64,000 nt of DNA from Streptomyces sp. SJL17-4 (GCF_036826855.1 NZ_CP104578.1:5801501-5865500); one strand, 5' to 3'. Shown: positions 1-8,687, counted from the stretch's first letter. The notes: generated by a model from the letters alone, not told the origin. A program made the numbers and translations.

Positions 1-899
1 TGCTGGGGGCCGTCCGCGAGGAGTTCGGGCTCGCCGACGACGCCGAGGTGACGACCGAGGCCAACCCCGACTCCGTGAACCCGGACTATCTGGCGGAGCT
101 GCGGGCCGGTGGCTTCAACCGGATCTCCTTCGGCATGCAGAGCGCCAAGCAGCACGTCCTGAAGATCCTCGACCGGACGCACACCCCGGGCCGCCCCGAG
201 GCGTGCGTCGGGGAAGCGCGGGCCGCCGGGTTCGAGCACGTCAACCTCGACCTGATCTACGGCACCCCCGGCGAGACCGACGACGACTGGCGGGCCTCGC
301 TCGACGCCGCCATCGGCGCCGGGCCCGACCACATCAGCGCCTACGCGCTGATCGTCGAGGAGGGGACGCAGCTCGCGCGGCGCATCCGGCGCGGCGAGGT
401 CCCCATGACCGACGACGACGTCCACGCCGACCGGTACCTGATCGCCGAGGACGTCCTCTCCGGCGCCGGCTTCGAGTGGTACGAGGTCTCCAACTGGGCC
501 ACGTCCGAGGCCGGGCGCTGCCTCCACAACGAGCTGTACTGGCGTGGGGCCGACTGGTGGGGCGCCGGCCCCGGCGCCCACAGCCACGTCGGCGGCGTCC
601 GCTGGTGGAACGTGAAGCATCCCGGTGCGTACGCCGCCGCGCTGGCCGCAGGGAAGTCGCCGGGGGCCGGACGGGAGCTGCTCTCCGACGAGGACCGGAG
701 AGTCGAGCGCGTGCTCCTCGAACTGCGGCTCAAGGAGGGCGTCGAACTGTCCCTCCTCAAGCCGGCGGGCCTCGCGGCGTCCCGCAAGGCCCTCGCCGAC
801 GGCCTGCTCGACGACGGGCCGTACGCCGCCGGGCGGGCGGTACTGACCTTGCGGGGGCGGCTGCTCGCCGACGCGGTCGTGCGGGACCTCGTGGACTAG
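1..899 (+). CDS. hemW: HemW heme chaperone, 5'-truncated
   Basis: This is the C-terminal part of the radical-SAM protein HemW, formerly called oxygen-independent coproporphyrinogen III oxidase-like. The open frame enters from the window edge at base 3, so the start codon and the CxxxCxxC cluster motif lie outside. What remains shows the family's V-T-T-E-x-N-P-D-S segment, the R-I-S-F-G-M-Q-S segment, the N-L-D-L-I-Y-G-T-P-G segment and the C-terminal HemW domain beginning around E-V-S-N-W-A. The family delivers heme to respiratory enzymes; true CPDH activity is not expected for the short HemW branch. The gene ends convergently against an efflux-pump gene, and the two stop codons overlap. The stop codon lies inside a 26-bp-period tandem duplication (873-925). 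Confidence 0.93.
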   Translation, partial: LGAVREEFGLADDAEVTTEANPDSVNPDYLAELRAGGFNRISFGMQSAKQHVLKILDRTHTPGRPEACVGEARAAGFEHVNLDLIYGTPGETDDDWRASLDAAIGAGPDHISAYALIVEEGTQLARRIRRGEVPMTDDDVHADRYLIAEDVLSGAGFEWYEVSNWATSEAGRCLHNELYWRGADWWGAGPGAHSHVGGVRWWNVKHPGAYAAALAAGKSPGAGRELLSDEDRRVERVLLELRLKEGVELSLLKPAGLAASRKALADGLLDDGPYAAGRAVLTLRGRLLADAVVRDLVD

Positions 900-925
900 C
901 GGTCGTGCGGGACCTCGTGGACCAG
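873..925. repeat. Tandem duplication across hemW stop codon
   Basis: A 24-bp unit beginning GCGGTCGTGCGGG occurs at 873-896 and again at 899-922, a period of 26 bp, and the match continues as (T/C)AG. The first copy carries the hemW stop codon and the last codons of the convergent MFS gene. The second copy has CAG in place of the stop. Confidence 0.9.
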
Positions 926-2110
926 GGGTCTTGCCGATCGGGCCGGGCCGGCCCCCTGTGGCGAGAGCACCCCGCGTGACGGCAGGGCGATGAGCAGTGC
1001 GCCCAGGACGAGGAGGCCGCTCGCCCACAGCGGTCCGAGCGTCCCCGCCCCGGTCCTGAGGGCGACGGCGGCGACGAGCGGTCCGGCGGCCGCCCCCACG
1101 TTGAGTGCCGCGGTCGCGTAGGAGCCGGCCATGGTGGGGGCACCCGCGGCCTCGTGGAGGACCCGCGCGATCAGGGTGCCGCCCAGTGCGAACGACGCCA
1201 TGCCCTGCACGAACACGAGGGTGAGCAGCGCTACCGGCTTGTCGGCCAGCACGGCCAGGGCGGGCCAGCCGACGAGCAGCAGCGGACCGCCGACCGCGAC
1301 GACCTGGCCCGGGTACCGGTCGGACCACCGTCCCGCGAGGGTGATCCCGGCGAAGGAGCCGACCCCGAAGAGGACAAGGGCGACCGGGACCCACAGGTCG
1401 CCGAGCCCGGCGGAACCGGTCACGACGGGCGCCAGGAACGTGAAGCCGGCGAAGGTCGCCGCGTTCACCAGGGCGCCGAGCAGCATCACCAGGAGCAGCC
1501 GCGGCCGCCTGAGCCGCGCCAGCTCCGCGCGCAGGTCCGGCACCTCGGCCGTGCCCTCCTGAGCGGGCCGCGCCGGGAATCCCCGGAGGACGCCGAGGGC
1601 CGCGGGCAGGCAGAGCGCGGCGACGGCCCAGAACGTGGCCCGCCAGTCGAGCAGCGTGCCGAGCAGCGATCCCGCGGGGACCCCGGCGATCGTGGCCACC
1701 GTCGTCCCCGACAGCAGCACGGCCAGCGCGCGCCCCTTCCGGTCCGGCGGCACGAGCCGGGTGGCGGTCGTCAGGGCCAGGGCCAGGAACCCGGCGTTCG
1801 CGAGGGCCGCGACGACCCTGGTGGCGAACAGGACGGCGAAGCTGGTGGTGACGGCGCCCAGGACGTGCGCCGCCGAGAACACGAGGACGAACCCGAGCAG
1901 GCTGGCCCGCACCGGCCAGGTGCGGGCGAGAGCGGCCAGGAGCGGGGCACCGACGATCATTCCGACGGCGAAGGCCGAGGTGAGCAGGCCCGCGCTGCCG
2001 ACCGTGACACCGAGGTCGGAGGCGATGTCCGGCACGAGGCCGGCGAGCATGAATTCCGAGGTGCCCATGGCGAAGACCGCCAGGGCGAGCAGAAAGAGCG
2101 GGAGGGGCAT
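896..2110 (-). CDS. Cmx/CmlR-type chloramphenicol efflux MFS transporter
   Basis: This is a 404-aa major facilitator with about 12 hydrophobic segments. The N-terminus (M-P-L-P-L-F-L-L-A-L-A-V-F-A-M-G-T-S-E-F-M) and the phrases G-L-L-T-S-A-F-A-x-G-M-I-x-G-A-P-L and R-V-V-A-A-L-A-N-A-G-F-L-A are characteristic of the Cmx/CmrA/CmlR chloramphenicol exporters of actinobacteria, so a proton-driven phenicol efflux role is likely; substrate range is inferred from family only. The start at 2110 is preferred over an upstream in-frame ATG at 2179 because a GGAG lies 7 nt before it and the membrane domain starts there. No dedicated regulator gene is adjacent. Confidence 0.85.
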   Translation of the reverse strand: MPLPLFLLALAVFAMGTSEFMLAGLVPDIASDLGVTVGSAGLLTSAFAVGMIVGAPLLAALARTWPVRASLLGFVLVFSAAHVLGAVTTSFAVLFATRVVAALANAGFLALALTTATRLVPPDRKGRALAVLLSGTTVATIAGVPAGSLLGTLLDWRATFWAVAALCLPAALGVLRGFPARPAQEGTAEVPDLRAELARLRRPRLLLVMLLGALVNAATFAGFTFLAPVVTGSAGLGDLWVPVALVLFGVGSFAGITLAGRWSDRYPGQVVAVGGPLLLVGWPALAVLADKPVALLTLVFVQGMASFALGGTLIARVLHEAAGAPTMAGSYATAALNVGAAAGPLVAAVALRTGAGTLGPLWASGLLVLGALLIALPSRGVLSPQGAGPARSARPLVHEVPHDR

Positions 2111-2449
2111 CGAGTGGCTCCGGGGTGAGGAGAATGACGGCAGAGGCATCTCGTCACCGCGGTCAGCACCCACGGGCACACGCGTCCGGCCGCGGAGGGC
2201 GGCGGGACGACAAGGTGGCAGAACTGCGAACCCAGCGGTCCGTAGGGACCCGGTGGTTCGGAGGGCCCGGTGGTTCGTGCGGCCTCAGGGGCCGTACGGA
2301 CGCAAGGGCCCGTGAGAACTCAGGGGTTCAGGGGCTGACGGCGTGACCGAAAGCCCCCGACGTGTCCGACTCGGGGCTCGACATGCCGCGCACGCTACCC
2401 GACCGGGCCCCGGCGAGGCACCCCCATTCGCACGGGGGCGGGAAGGCCC
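2111..2449. other. Gene-poor interval upstream of the efflux gene
   Basis: This stretch holds the promoter region of the leftward efflux gene and the 3' flank of the DUF3097 gene. I see no supported coding region. The only structures are a direct repeat CCCGGTGGTTCG (2249-2260 and 2266-2277) and a weak CCCCC/GGGGG inverted repeat near 2423-2440 that could end the DUF3097 transcript. Confidence 0.5.
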
Positions 2450-3250
2450 CTACGGCGCCGTCACGAAGTCGATCAGCTCCTCCACGCGGCCAAGGAGTTC
2501 CGGTTCCAGGTCCTTGTACGACGTGACCCTCGACAGGATGTGCTGCCAGGCCGCGCCCGTGTTCGGCGGCCAGCCCAGGGCCTCGCACACGCCCGTCTTC
2601 CAGTCCTGCCCCCTGGGGACCCGGGGCCAGGCCCGGATGCCCACCGACGCCGGTTTCACCGCCTCCCAGACGTCGATGTACGGGTGGCCGACGACCAGCA
2701 CGTCCGCCGAGGTCACCTGGGCGGCGATCCTCGACTCCTTCGAACCCGGGACCAGATGGTCCACCAGGACGCCCAGTCGGGCGTCCGGAGCCGGGGCGAA
2801 CTCCGCGACGATCGACGGGAGGTCGTCGACCCCCTCCAGGTACTCCACGACCACGCCCTCGATGCGGAGGTCGTCGCCCCAGACCCGTTCCACCAGCTCG
2901 GCGTCGTGGCGGCCCTCGACGTAGATCCGGCCGGCCCGCGCCACGCGCGCGCGTGCGCCCGGCACCGCGACCGAGCCCGAGGCCGTACGGGTGGGGCGGG
3001 CGGGGGCCGCGACGGGGCGGACAAGGGTCACCACCCGGCCCTCCAGGAGGAAGCCGCGCGGATCCATCGGGAACACCCGGTGCTTGCCGAAGCGGTCCTC
3101 CAGGGTCACCGTGCCCGCCTCGCAGCGGATCACCGCCCCGCAGAAGCCCGTCGTGACCTCCTCGACGACCAGATCACGGTCGGCCGGGACCTCGGGAACG
3201 GGTGCCGACTTCTTCCAAGGGGGTGTCAGATCCGGGTTGTAGCTGCGCAT
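2450..3250 (-). CDS. DUF3097 family protein
   Basis: This is a 266-aa soluble protein of the actinobacterial DUF3097 family, recognised by the N-terminal M-R-S-Y-N-P-D-L-T-P-P-W and the central V-E-G-R-H-D-A-E-L-V-E-R-V-W-G-D-D-L-R segment. That segment resembles a TOPRIM-like E-G-x-x-D motif, as found in primases and nuclease-like folds, but the biochemical function is not established. The start at 3250 is chosen because the family begins with this motif. A TAACGT hexamer (3258-3263, reverse strand) lies exactly 7 nt upstream and overlaps the stop of the preceding gene, so a leaderless transcript is possible. It follows the metallo-hydrolase gene by 10 bp and may also be co-transcribed with it. 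Confidence 0.85.
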   Translation of the reverse strand: MRSYNPDLTPPWKKSAPVPEVPADRDLVVEEVTTGFCGAVIRCEAGTVTLEDRFGKHRVFPMDPRGFLLEGRVVTLVRPVAAPARPTRTASGSVAVPGARARVARAGRIYVEGRHDAELVERVWGDDLRIEGVVVEYLEGVDDLPSIVAEFAPAPDARLGVLVDHLVPGSKESRIAAQVTSADVLVVGHPYIDVWEAVKPASVGIRAWPRVPRGQDWKTGVCEALGWPPNTGAAWQHILSRVTSYKDLEPELLGRVEELIDFVTAP

Positions 3251-3257
3251 TTCGGTG

Positions 3258-3263
3258 ACGTTA
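3258..3263 (-). promoter_or_regulatory. Candidate -10 for leaderless DUF3097 transcript
   Basis: On the minus strand TAACGT fits TANNNT and ends 7 nt before the ATG at 3250. No Shine-Dalgarno lies between them. Confidence 0.4.
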
Positions 3264-3989
3264 GGCCACCTGGAAGCGGCGTGCCAGTTCCTCCCGCTGG
3301 AGTCGTACGAACGTGGCGTCCACCACCGCCCCGTGCCCCGGCACGTACACCGCGTCCTCGCCGCCCAGCCGCAGCAGCCGGTCGAGCGCGTCCGGCCAGC
3401 GGGAGGGGATCGCGTCCGGGCCCGCCTGCGGTTCGCCCGACTCCTCGACCAGATCGCCGCAGAAGACCACCTCACGCTCGCCCGGCACCAGAAGCGCCAG
3501 GTCATGGCCCGTGTGGCCGGGGCCGACGTTCGCCAGGAGGACCTGCCGGCCGCCCAGGTCGAGCGTCCACTCGCCGGAGACCACGTGCCGGGGGGCCACC
3601 AGGACGTCCGCCGCCTCGGCCGCCGCCCGCGCGTCCAGGCCGTGCCGCACCCCGTCCCCGCGCAGCTCCTCCCGGTCCCGCTCCCGGCCGAGCAGCTCGT
3701 CCACGCCCACCGCCCCGAAGACCTCGGCGCCCGCGAACGCCGCCGTGCCGAAGACATGGTCGAAGTGGGGGTGGCTGAGTGCGATGTGTGTCACTCTCCG
3801 GCCGCCCGTCAGCCCCGAGATCTGCGTCCGCAGCTCGGCGCCCTCCGCGAGCGAGGAGCCCGTGTCGTACAGCAGCAGCCCCCGTTCACCCCGTACCAGT
3901 CCCACTGTGGCGTCCCAGCCGGGCAGCCGCCGGCGGCCCACGCCGTCGGCGAGCCGCTCCCATCCGTACGCTTCCCAATCCACGTCCAT
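3261..3989 (-). CDS. MBL-fold metallo-hydrolase
   Basis: This 242-aa protein has the metallo-beta-lactamase fold. The metal-binding signature is A-L-S-H-P-H-F-D-H (H-x-H-x-D-H) about 80 residues in, followed by a G-H-T-G-H-D segment, a C-G-D-L-V segment and a late Y-V-P-G-H-G-A-V-V-D histidine motif, which together supply a dinuclear zinc site. It is likely a cytoplasmic hydrolase; the substrate cannot be told from sequence. It is transcribed away from hrcA. A TAGCGT hexamer sits 6 nt upstream of the ATG, suggesting a leaderless message, and DUF3097 lies 10 bp downstream. Confidence 0.85.
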   Translation of the reverse strand: MDVDWEAYGWERLADGVGRRRLPGWDATVGLVRGERGLLLYDTGSSLAEGAELRTQISGLTGGRRVTHIALSHPHFDHVFGTAAFAGAEVFGAVGVDELLGRERDREELRGDGVRHGLDARAAAEAADVLVAPRHVVSGEWTLDLGGRQVLLANVGPGHTGHDLALLVPGEREVVFCGDLVEESGEPQAGPDAIPSRWPDALDRLLRLGGEDAVYVPGHGAVVDATFVRLQREELARRFQVA

Positions 3990-3995
3990 GCGGCG

Positions 3996-4001
3996 ACGCT
4001 A
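3996..4001 (-). promoter_or_regulatory. Candidate -10 for leaderless metallo-hydrolase transcript
   Basis: Minus-strand TAGCGT is followed by CGCCGC and then the ATG at 3989, so the predicted transcription start coincides with the start codon. Confidence 0.4.
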
Positions 4002-4022
4002 ACCGGTGGAGGCGCCGCCACC

Positions 4023-4053
4023 TTGCCAGGAGCGACGCCCGCCGCCGTACACT
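4023..4053 (+). promoter_or_regulatory. hrcA promoter
   Basis: TTGCCA at 4023-4028 and TACACT at 4048-4053 are spaced by 19 bp and place the transcription start close to 4060, just before the CIRCE operator. Confidence 0.5.
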
Positions 4054-4066
4054 GGCCGGGGGATCG

Positions 4067-4093
4067 CTGGCACTCGGACAGGGCGAGTGCCAA
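4067..4093 (+). promoter_or_regulatory. CIRCE operator for HrcA
   Basis: The arms CTGGCACTC (4067-4075) and GAGTGCCAA (4085-4093) are separated by 9 nt. The arms differ from the consensus TTAGCACTC-N9-GAGTGCTAA at only a few outer positions. The location between promoter and gene implies that HrcA represses its own operon. Confidence 0.93.
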
Positions 4094-4137
4094 AAGCGGA
4101 GCAACCGGAACGACGACGACAGCTGGAGGTGCGCACG

Positions 4138-5157
4138 ATGCTCAGCGAACGCAGGCTCGAGGTCCTGCGCGCCATCGTCCAGGACTACGTCGGGACGGAG
4201 GAGCCCGTCGGCTCCAAGGCGCTCACCGAGCGCCACAAGCTCGGCGTCTCGCCCGCCACCGTGCGCAACGACATGGCCGTCCTGGAAGAGGAGGGCTTCA
4301 TCGCCCAGCCTCACACCAGCGCCGGCCGCATCCCGACCGACAAGGGCTACCGCCTCTTCGTCGACCGGCTCGCCGGCGTCAAGCCGCTGTCGACGCCCGA
4401 GCGCCGGGCCATCCACAACTTCCTCGACGGCGCGGTCGACCTGGACGACGTCGTCGGCCGTACGGTCCGGCTGCTCGCCCAGCTGACCCGTCAGGTCGCC
4501 GTCGTCCAGTACCCCTCGCTGACCCGCTCGACCGTCCGGCACGTGGAGCTGCTCGCGCTGGCTCCCGCGCGCCTGATGCTGGTGCTCATCACGGACACCG
4601 GCCGCGTCGAGCAGCGGGTCATCGACTGCCCCGCGCCCTTCGGCGAGACCTCTCTCGCCGATCTGCGGGCCCGGCTCAACAGCCGGGTCGTCGGCCGCCG
4701 GTTCGCCGACGTGCCGCAGCTGGTGCAGGACCTCCCCGAGTCCTTCGAGGAACTCGAGGACCGCGCCACGGTCTCGACCGTGCTCGCGACCCTCCTCGAA
4801 ACCCTCGTCGAGGAGCACGAGGAGCGACTGATGATCGGCGGAACCGCCAATCTCACCCGCTTCGGACCCGACTTTCCCCTGATGATCAGGCCCGTGCTCG
4901 AGGCTCTTGAGGAGCAGGTCGTGCTCCTCAAGCTCCTCGGCGAGGCCAAGGAATCGGGCATGACCGTACGCATCGGGCACGAGAACGCCCACGAGGGGCT
5001 GAGCTCCACGTCCGTCGTCTCGGTCGGCTACGGTTCGGGCGGCGAGGCAGTCGCCAAACTCGGCGTGGTCGGACCGACCCGCATGGACTACCCCGGAACG
5101 ATGGGAGCGGTACGCGCAGTGGCACGTTACGTCGGACAGATCCTGGCGGAGTCGTAA
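4138..5157 (+). CDS. hrcA: Heat-inducible transcription repressor HrcA
   Basis: HrcA (339 aa) represses heat-shock genes by binding CIRCE, with GroEL modulating its activity. The N-terminal winged helix begins [11 protein letters not shown] and contains the family phrases G-S-K-A-L and [16 protein letters not shown]; the [15 protein letters not shown] segment is diagnostic. The central GAF-like and C-terminal domains are complete. The start at 4138 has a GGAGG 9 nt upstream. A CIRCE element stands in its leader, indicating autoregulation, and dnaJ follows with no gap (TAA immediately followed by GTG), so the two are translationally coupled. Confidence 0.97.
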   Translation: MLSERRLEVLRAIVQDYVGTEEPVGSKALTERHKLGVSPATVRNDMAVLEEEGFIAQPHTSAGRIPTDKGYRLFVDRLAGVKPLSTPERRAIHNFLDGAVDLDDVVGRTVRLLAQLTRQVAVVQYPSLTRSTVRHVELLALAPARLMLVLITDTGRVEQRVIDCPAPFGETSLADLRARLNSRVVGRRFADVPQLVQDLPESFEELEDRATVSTVLATLLETLVEEHEERLMIGGTANLTRFGPDFPLMIRPVLEALEEQVVLLKLLGEAKESGMTVRIGHENAHEGLSSTSVVSVGYGSGGEAVAKLGVVGPTRMDYPGTMGAVRAVARYVGQILAES

Positions 5158-6297
5158 GTGGCCACGGACTACTACGCCGTACTCGGCGTGCGCCGCGACG
5201 CGTCCCAGGACGAGATCAAGAAGGCCTTCCGGAGGCTCGCGCGCGAGCTGCACCCGGATGTGAATCCCGATCCGAAGACGCAGGAACGCTTCAAGGAGAT
5301 CAACGCCGCCTACGAGGTCCTCTCGGACCCGCAGAAGAAGCAGGTCTACGACCTGGGTGGCGACCCGCTGTCGGCCTCCGGCGGAGGCGGCGCGGGCGGC
5401 TTCGGGGCCGGTGGCTTCGGCAACTTCTCCGACATCATGGACGCCTTCTTCGGCACGGCCTCGCAGCGCGGCCCGCGCTCGCGGACCCGCCGTGGCCAGG
5501 ACGCCATGATCCGTCTGGAGATCGACCTCAACGAGGCGGCCTTCGGCACCACCAAGGACATCCAGGTCGACACGGCGGTCGTCTGTACGACCTGCTCGGG
5601 CGAGGGTGCCGCGCCCGGCACCTCCGCGCAGACCTGTGACATGTGCCGCGGCCGCGGCGAGGTCTCGCAGGTCACCCGGTCCTTCCTGGGCCAGGTCATG
5701 ACCTCCCGGCCCTGCCCGCAGTGCCAGGGCTTCGGAACCGTCGTCCCGACCCCGTGCCCCGAGTGCGCGGGCGACGGCCGGGTCCGCTCCCGCCGCACCC
5801 TCACGGTCAAGATCCCGGCCGGTGTCGACAACGGCACCCGGATCCAGCTCGCGGGCGAGGGCGAGGTCGGCCCCGGCGGCGGCCCCGCCGGCGACCTGTA
5901 CGTCGAGATCCACGAGACCCCGCACGAGACCTTCCAGCGGCGTGGGGACGACCTGCACTGCACGGTCACCCTCCCGATGACGGCGGCCGCGCTCGGCACC
6001 AAGGTGCAGCTGCAGACCCTCGACGGCCTTGAGGAGATCGACGTCCGTCCGGGCACGCAGTCCGGCCAGTCGATCCCGCTGCACGGCCGCGGCGTCACGC
6101 ACCTGCGCGGCAACGGCCGGGGCGACCTGATCGTGCACGTCGAGGTGCAGACCCCCGGCAAGCTCGACGCCGAGCAGGAGCGACTCCTGCGTGAACTGGC
6201 CAAGCTGCGCGGCGAGGAGCGGCCCACGGGGCAGTTCCAGCCGGGGCAGCAGGGGCTGTTCTCGCGGTTGAAGGACGCGTTCAACGGGCGGACCTGA
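5158..6297 (+). CDS. dnaJ: Chaperone DnaJ (DnaJ2)
   Basis: This is a type I Hsp40 co-chaperone (379 aa) that stimulates DnaK ATPase and delivers substrates. It has an N-terminal J domain with the H-P-D motif near residue 35, a Gly/Phe-rich linker, four C-x-x-C-x-G-x-G zinc-binding repeats (about residues 143-215) and the C-terminal substrate-binding domains. It starts with GTG directly after the hrcA stop codon and therefore belongs to the CIRCE/HrcA regulon; Streptomyces usually carries another dnaJ in the dnaK operon. Nothing is missing from the domain plan. A GC-rich inverted repeat ends the operon at 6322-6355. Confidence 0.97.
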   Translation: MATDYYAVLGVRRDASQDEIKKAFRRLARELHPDVNPDPKTQERFKEINAAYEVLSDPQKKQVYDLGGDPLSASGGGGAGGFGAGGFGNFSDIMDAFFGTASQRGPRSRTRRGQDAMIRLEIDLNEAAFGTTKDIQVDTAVVCTTCSGEGAAPGTSAQTCDMCRGRGEVSQVTRSFLGQVMTSRPCPQCQGFGTVVPTPCPECAGDGRVRSRRTLTVKIPAGVDNGTRIQLAGEGEVGPGGGPAGDLYVEIHETPHETFQRRGDDLHCTVTLPMTAAALGTKVQLQTLDGLEEIDVRPGTQSGQSIPLHGRGVTHLRGNGRGDLIVHVEVQTPGKLDAEQERLLRELAKLRGEERPTGQFQPGQQGLFSRLKDAFNGRT

Positions 6298-6321
6298 CCG
6301 GGGTCCGGAAGTCGGTGCGGG

Positions 6322-6355
6322 AGGGGCGGGATCGCGGTGACGCGGGCCCGCCCCT
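6322..6355 (+). terminator. Terminator after hrcA-dnaJ
   Basis: AGGGGCGGG (6322-6330) pairs with CCCGCCCCT (6347-6355). There is no T-tract, which is common for Streptomyces terminators. Confidence 0.6.
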
Positions 6356-6411
6356 TCCGTGACATGACGTACGGATTCGGCCCGGAAGCAGGGGCATGAC
6401 ACGATGCCCAT

Positions 6412-7491
6412 ATGTCCACCACCGCACTGAACGATCTCTCTCGGTTTCCGATCGTGCAGGCCCCCATGGCGGGTGGCGCCTCCTCCCCCGAGCTGGTCGG
6501 AGCCGTGTGCGCGGCCGGGGCGCTCGGCTTCCTGGCCGGCGGGTACAAGACGGCCGGAGGCCTCTACCAGGAGATCAAGCAGGTGCGCGGGCTCACCGCA
6601 CGCCCCTTCGGTGTCAACCTCTTCCTGCCGGAGTCCGGGCGGCCCGCCGACCCCGCCTCCGTCGAGGTCTACCGGCATCAGCTCGCGGGCGAGGCCACCT
6701 GGTACGAGACCCCGCTCGGTGAGACCGACGACTGCCGTGACGACGCGTACGACGCCAAGCTGGCGATCCTCCTGGAGGACCCGGTCCGGGTCGTCTCCTT
6801 CACCTTCGGCTGCCCCGCTCCCGAGGTCCTCGCCTCCTTCGCGCGCGTGGGAACGTTCACGATCGTGACCGTCACCTCCGCCGAGGAGGCCCTCGCCGCC
6901 CAGCAGGCCGGGGCGAACGCCGTCTGTGTGCAGGGAGCCGAGGCGGGTGGACACCAGGGCACGTTCCGCGACGACCCCGCCGACGACGCGCCGGGCACCG
7001 GACTGCTCGCCCTGCTCATGCTCGTCCGCGAGAGCGTCGCCCTGCCGATCGTCGCCGCCGGCGGCATCATGCGCGGCGCGCAGATCGCCGCCGTCCTGGC
7101 CGCCGGGGCGGATGCCGCCCAGCTCGGCACGGCTTTCCTCTGCTGCCCCGAGTCGGGCGCCCACCCGCTGCACAAGCGGGCCCTGACCGATCCGCTGTAC
7201 ACCCGGACCGCCCTCACCCGGGCCTTCACCGGGCGCCCGGCACGCGGCCTCGTCAACCGTTTCGTGCGCGAGCACGGGCCGTACGCCCCCGCCGCCTACC
7301 CCGAGATCCACCACCTCACCGCCCCGATCCGCAAGGCCGCCGCCACCGCGGGCGACGCCCAGGGCATGTCCCTGTGGGCCGGTCAGGGCCACCGTCTCGC
7401 GCGCGAACTCCCCGCCGGGCAACTGGTCGAGGTGCTGGCCGCCGAACTCGACACCGCTCTCTCCGAGCTGCCCCACAGGAGCGCCTCATGA
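6412..7491 (+). CDS. Nitronate monooxygenase (NPD family)
   Basis: This 359-aa FMN-dependent TIM-barrel protein belongs to the 2-nitropropane dioxygenase/nitronate monooxygenase family, which oxidises nitronates such as propionate-3-nitronate. Diagnostic segments are F-P-I-V-Q-A-P-M-A-G-G near the start, Q-G-x-E-A-G-G-H-x-G in the middle (residue 180 region, containing the proposed catalytic His) and V-A-A-G-G-I followed by A-A-Q-L-G-T-A-F-L. The stop overlaps the next start as ATGA, so rsmE is translationally coupled. CACGAT at 6400-6405 lies 6 nt before the ATG and could be a leaderless -10. The exact substrate is unknown. Confidence 0.9.
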   Translation: MSTTALNDLSRFPIVQAPMAGGASSPELVGAVCAAGALGFLAGGYKTAGGLYQEIKQVRGLTARPFGVNLFLPESGRPADPASVEVYRHQLAGEATWYETPLGETDDCRDDAYDAKLAILLEDPVRVVSFTFGCPAPEVLASFARVGTFTIVTVTSAEEALAAQQAGANAVCVQGAEAGGHQGTFRDDPADDAPGTGLLALLMLVRESVALPIVAAGGIMRGAQIAAVLAAGADAAQLGTAFLCCPESGAHPLHKRALTDPLYTRTALTRAFTGRPARGLVNRFVREHGPYAPAAYPEIHHLTAPIRKAAATAGDAQGMSLWAGQGHRLARELPAGQLVEVLAAELDTALSELPHRSAS

Positions 7492-8231
7492 CCGCACCCG
7501 TCTTCGTCGTCGACGCCGTTCCCGGCCCCGGGAGCTTCCTCCTTGACGGCCCCGAGGGCCGGCACGCCGTCTCCGTGAAGCGGCTGCGGGAGGGCGAGGA
7601 GCTCGTCCTCGCCGACGGCCGGGGCCGCTGGGCCGCCTGCGTGGTGCTGGCCGCCGAGGGCAAGGACCAGCTCACCGTGCGGGTCGACGAGGTCCACGAG
7701 GACGCCGAGGAGGAGCCCCGTATCACCGTCGTCCAGGCGCTGCCCAAGGGCGACCGGGGCGAACTCGCCGTCGAGACCATGACGGAGACCGGGGTGGACG
7801 CGATCGTGCCGTGGGCCGCCTCCCGCTGCATCACGCAGTGGAAGGGGGACCGGGGCCTCAAGGCGCTCGCCAAGTGGCGGTCCACCGCGCGCGAGGCCGG
7901 GAAGCAGTCGCGCCGCTCCCGGTTCCCCGAGGTCGCTGACCTGATGACGACCAAGCAGGTCGCCGCGCTGCTCGCCGGCGCCGACTTCGCGGCCGTGCTG
8001 CACGAGGACCGCGACCACCCGAGCGGCGCGCTCGCCACCGCCGAACTCCCGGAGAAGGGCTCGATCGTGCTGGTCGTCGGCCCCGAGGGAGGGGTGTCCC
8101 CGGAAGAGCTCGCCGCGTTCGAGGCGGCCGGGGCGAAGCCGTACCGGCTCGGCCGGAGCGTGCTGCGGACGTCGACGGCGGGCACGGCGGCGACGGCGCT
8201 CGTCCTGGGGCGCACCGGCCGCTGGAGTTAG
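7488..8231 (+). CDS. rsmE: 16S rRNA (uracil1498-N3)-methyltransferase RsmE
   Basis: RsmE (247 aa) methylates N3 of U1498 in 16S rRNA using S-adenosylmethionine. It has an N-terminal PUA-like domain (G-P-E-G-R-H-A-V-S-V-K-R-L-R-E-G-E) and a C-terminal SPOUT/trefoil-knot domain with V-G-P-E-G-G-V-S-P-E-E and the terminal L-G-x-x-V-L-R-T-S-T-A-G-T-A motif. It overlaps the preceding monooxygenase gene by 4 bp. Its stop codon lies inside a degenerate tandem repeat that also contains the stop codon of the convergent small gene. Confidence 0.95.
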   Translation: MTAPVFVVDAVPGPGSFLLDGPEGRHAVSVKRLREGEELVLADGRGRWAACVVLAAEGKDQLTVRVDEVHEDAEEEPRITVVQALPKGDRGELAVETMTETGVDAIVPWAASRCITQWKGDRGLKALAKWRSTAREAGKQSRRSRFPEVADLMTTKQVAALLAGADFAAVLHEDRDHPSGALATAELPEKGSIVLVVGPEGGVSPEELAAFEAAGAKPYRLGRSVLRTSTAGTAATALVLGRTGRWS

Positions 8232-8324
8232 GCGCGCTGCCGGGGCCGTGGGGCGTCACGGGTGCTGGAGTCAGGCGTTCCCCGGGCCGTACGGGCGTCA
8301 CGGGCGCCGGAGTCAGGCCTTTCC
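8221..8324. repeat. Degenerate 42-43-bp tandem repeat joining two gene ends
   Basis: Two full units (8221-8263 and 8264-8305) and a partial third (8306-8324) each start GCTGGAGT(T/C)AGGC or GCCGGAGTCAGGC. The rsmE TAG lies in the first unit and the TGA of the minus-strand gene lies at the equivalent place in the third. Confidence 0.8.
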
Positions 8325-8687
8325 CTGCCCGTCCCCTGTCGTCAGGGTGTCGTAGAGGGGCCAGCCGTCCTCGTCGTGGATGCCGTGGGCGGTCGGGAGC
8401 AGGCCGCGGGCCGCGGCCTCGTCCAGGAAGCGGCGTACGACGCCCGGCTCGTTCAGGTTGAGGATGGCGCCGTCGCCGGTCGAGGCGATGTCGCCGGCGC
8501 CGAACGGGTAGCCGGACACGATGCGGCCCGGCCCGTCCCGGAAGACCAGCCGGAGCTGGACGTGGCGGTTCTCCGCGCGGCGCAGGGTGAGGAACGTCAG
8601 GCAGTCCGGGTCGTGGTGGTGTCCGACCGTCCACAGCCACACCGTGGCGTCCACCGTCAGCCTGCGCGGTACGCGGTCCCGTCTCAT
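8313..8687 (-). CDS. Small hypothetical protein (124 aa)
   Basis: I do not recognise a named family. The 124-aa product begins M-R-R-D-R-V-P-R-R-L-T-V-D-A-T-V-W-L-W and contains H-H-H-D-P-D-C and E-N-R-H-V-Q-L-R-L-V-F segments. It has no signal peptide and no membrane segment, and looks like a compact alpha/beta domain rich in aromatic residues. The start at 8687 is chosen because TACACT (reverse strand, 8695-8700) lies 7 nt upstream, which would give a leaderless message, and because coding character ends there. It is convergent with rsmE and divergent from the AAA+ gene. Confidence 0.7.
   Translation of the reverse strand: MRRDRVPRRLTVDATVWLWTVGHHHDPDCLTFLTLRRAENRHVQLRLVFRDGPGRIVSGYPFGAGDIASTGDGAILNLNEPGVVRRFLDEAAARGLLPTAHGIHDEDGWPLYDTLTTGDGQGKA

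Noticed and set aside
3886..7476. 1196-codon open frame on the minus strand opposite hrcA, dnaJ and the monooxygenase gene
   Set aside because: It is a GC-bias shadow antisense to three well-recognised genes; the protein has no family pattern and is dominated by G, A, R, E and V.
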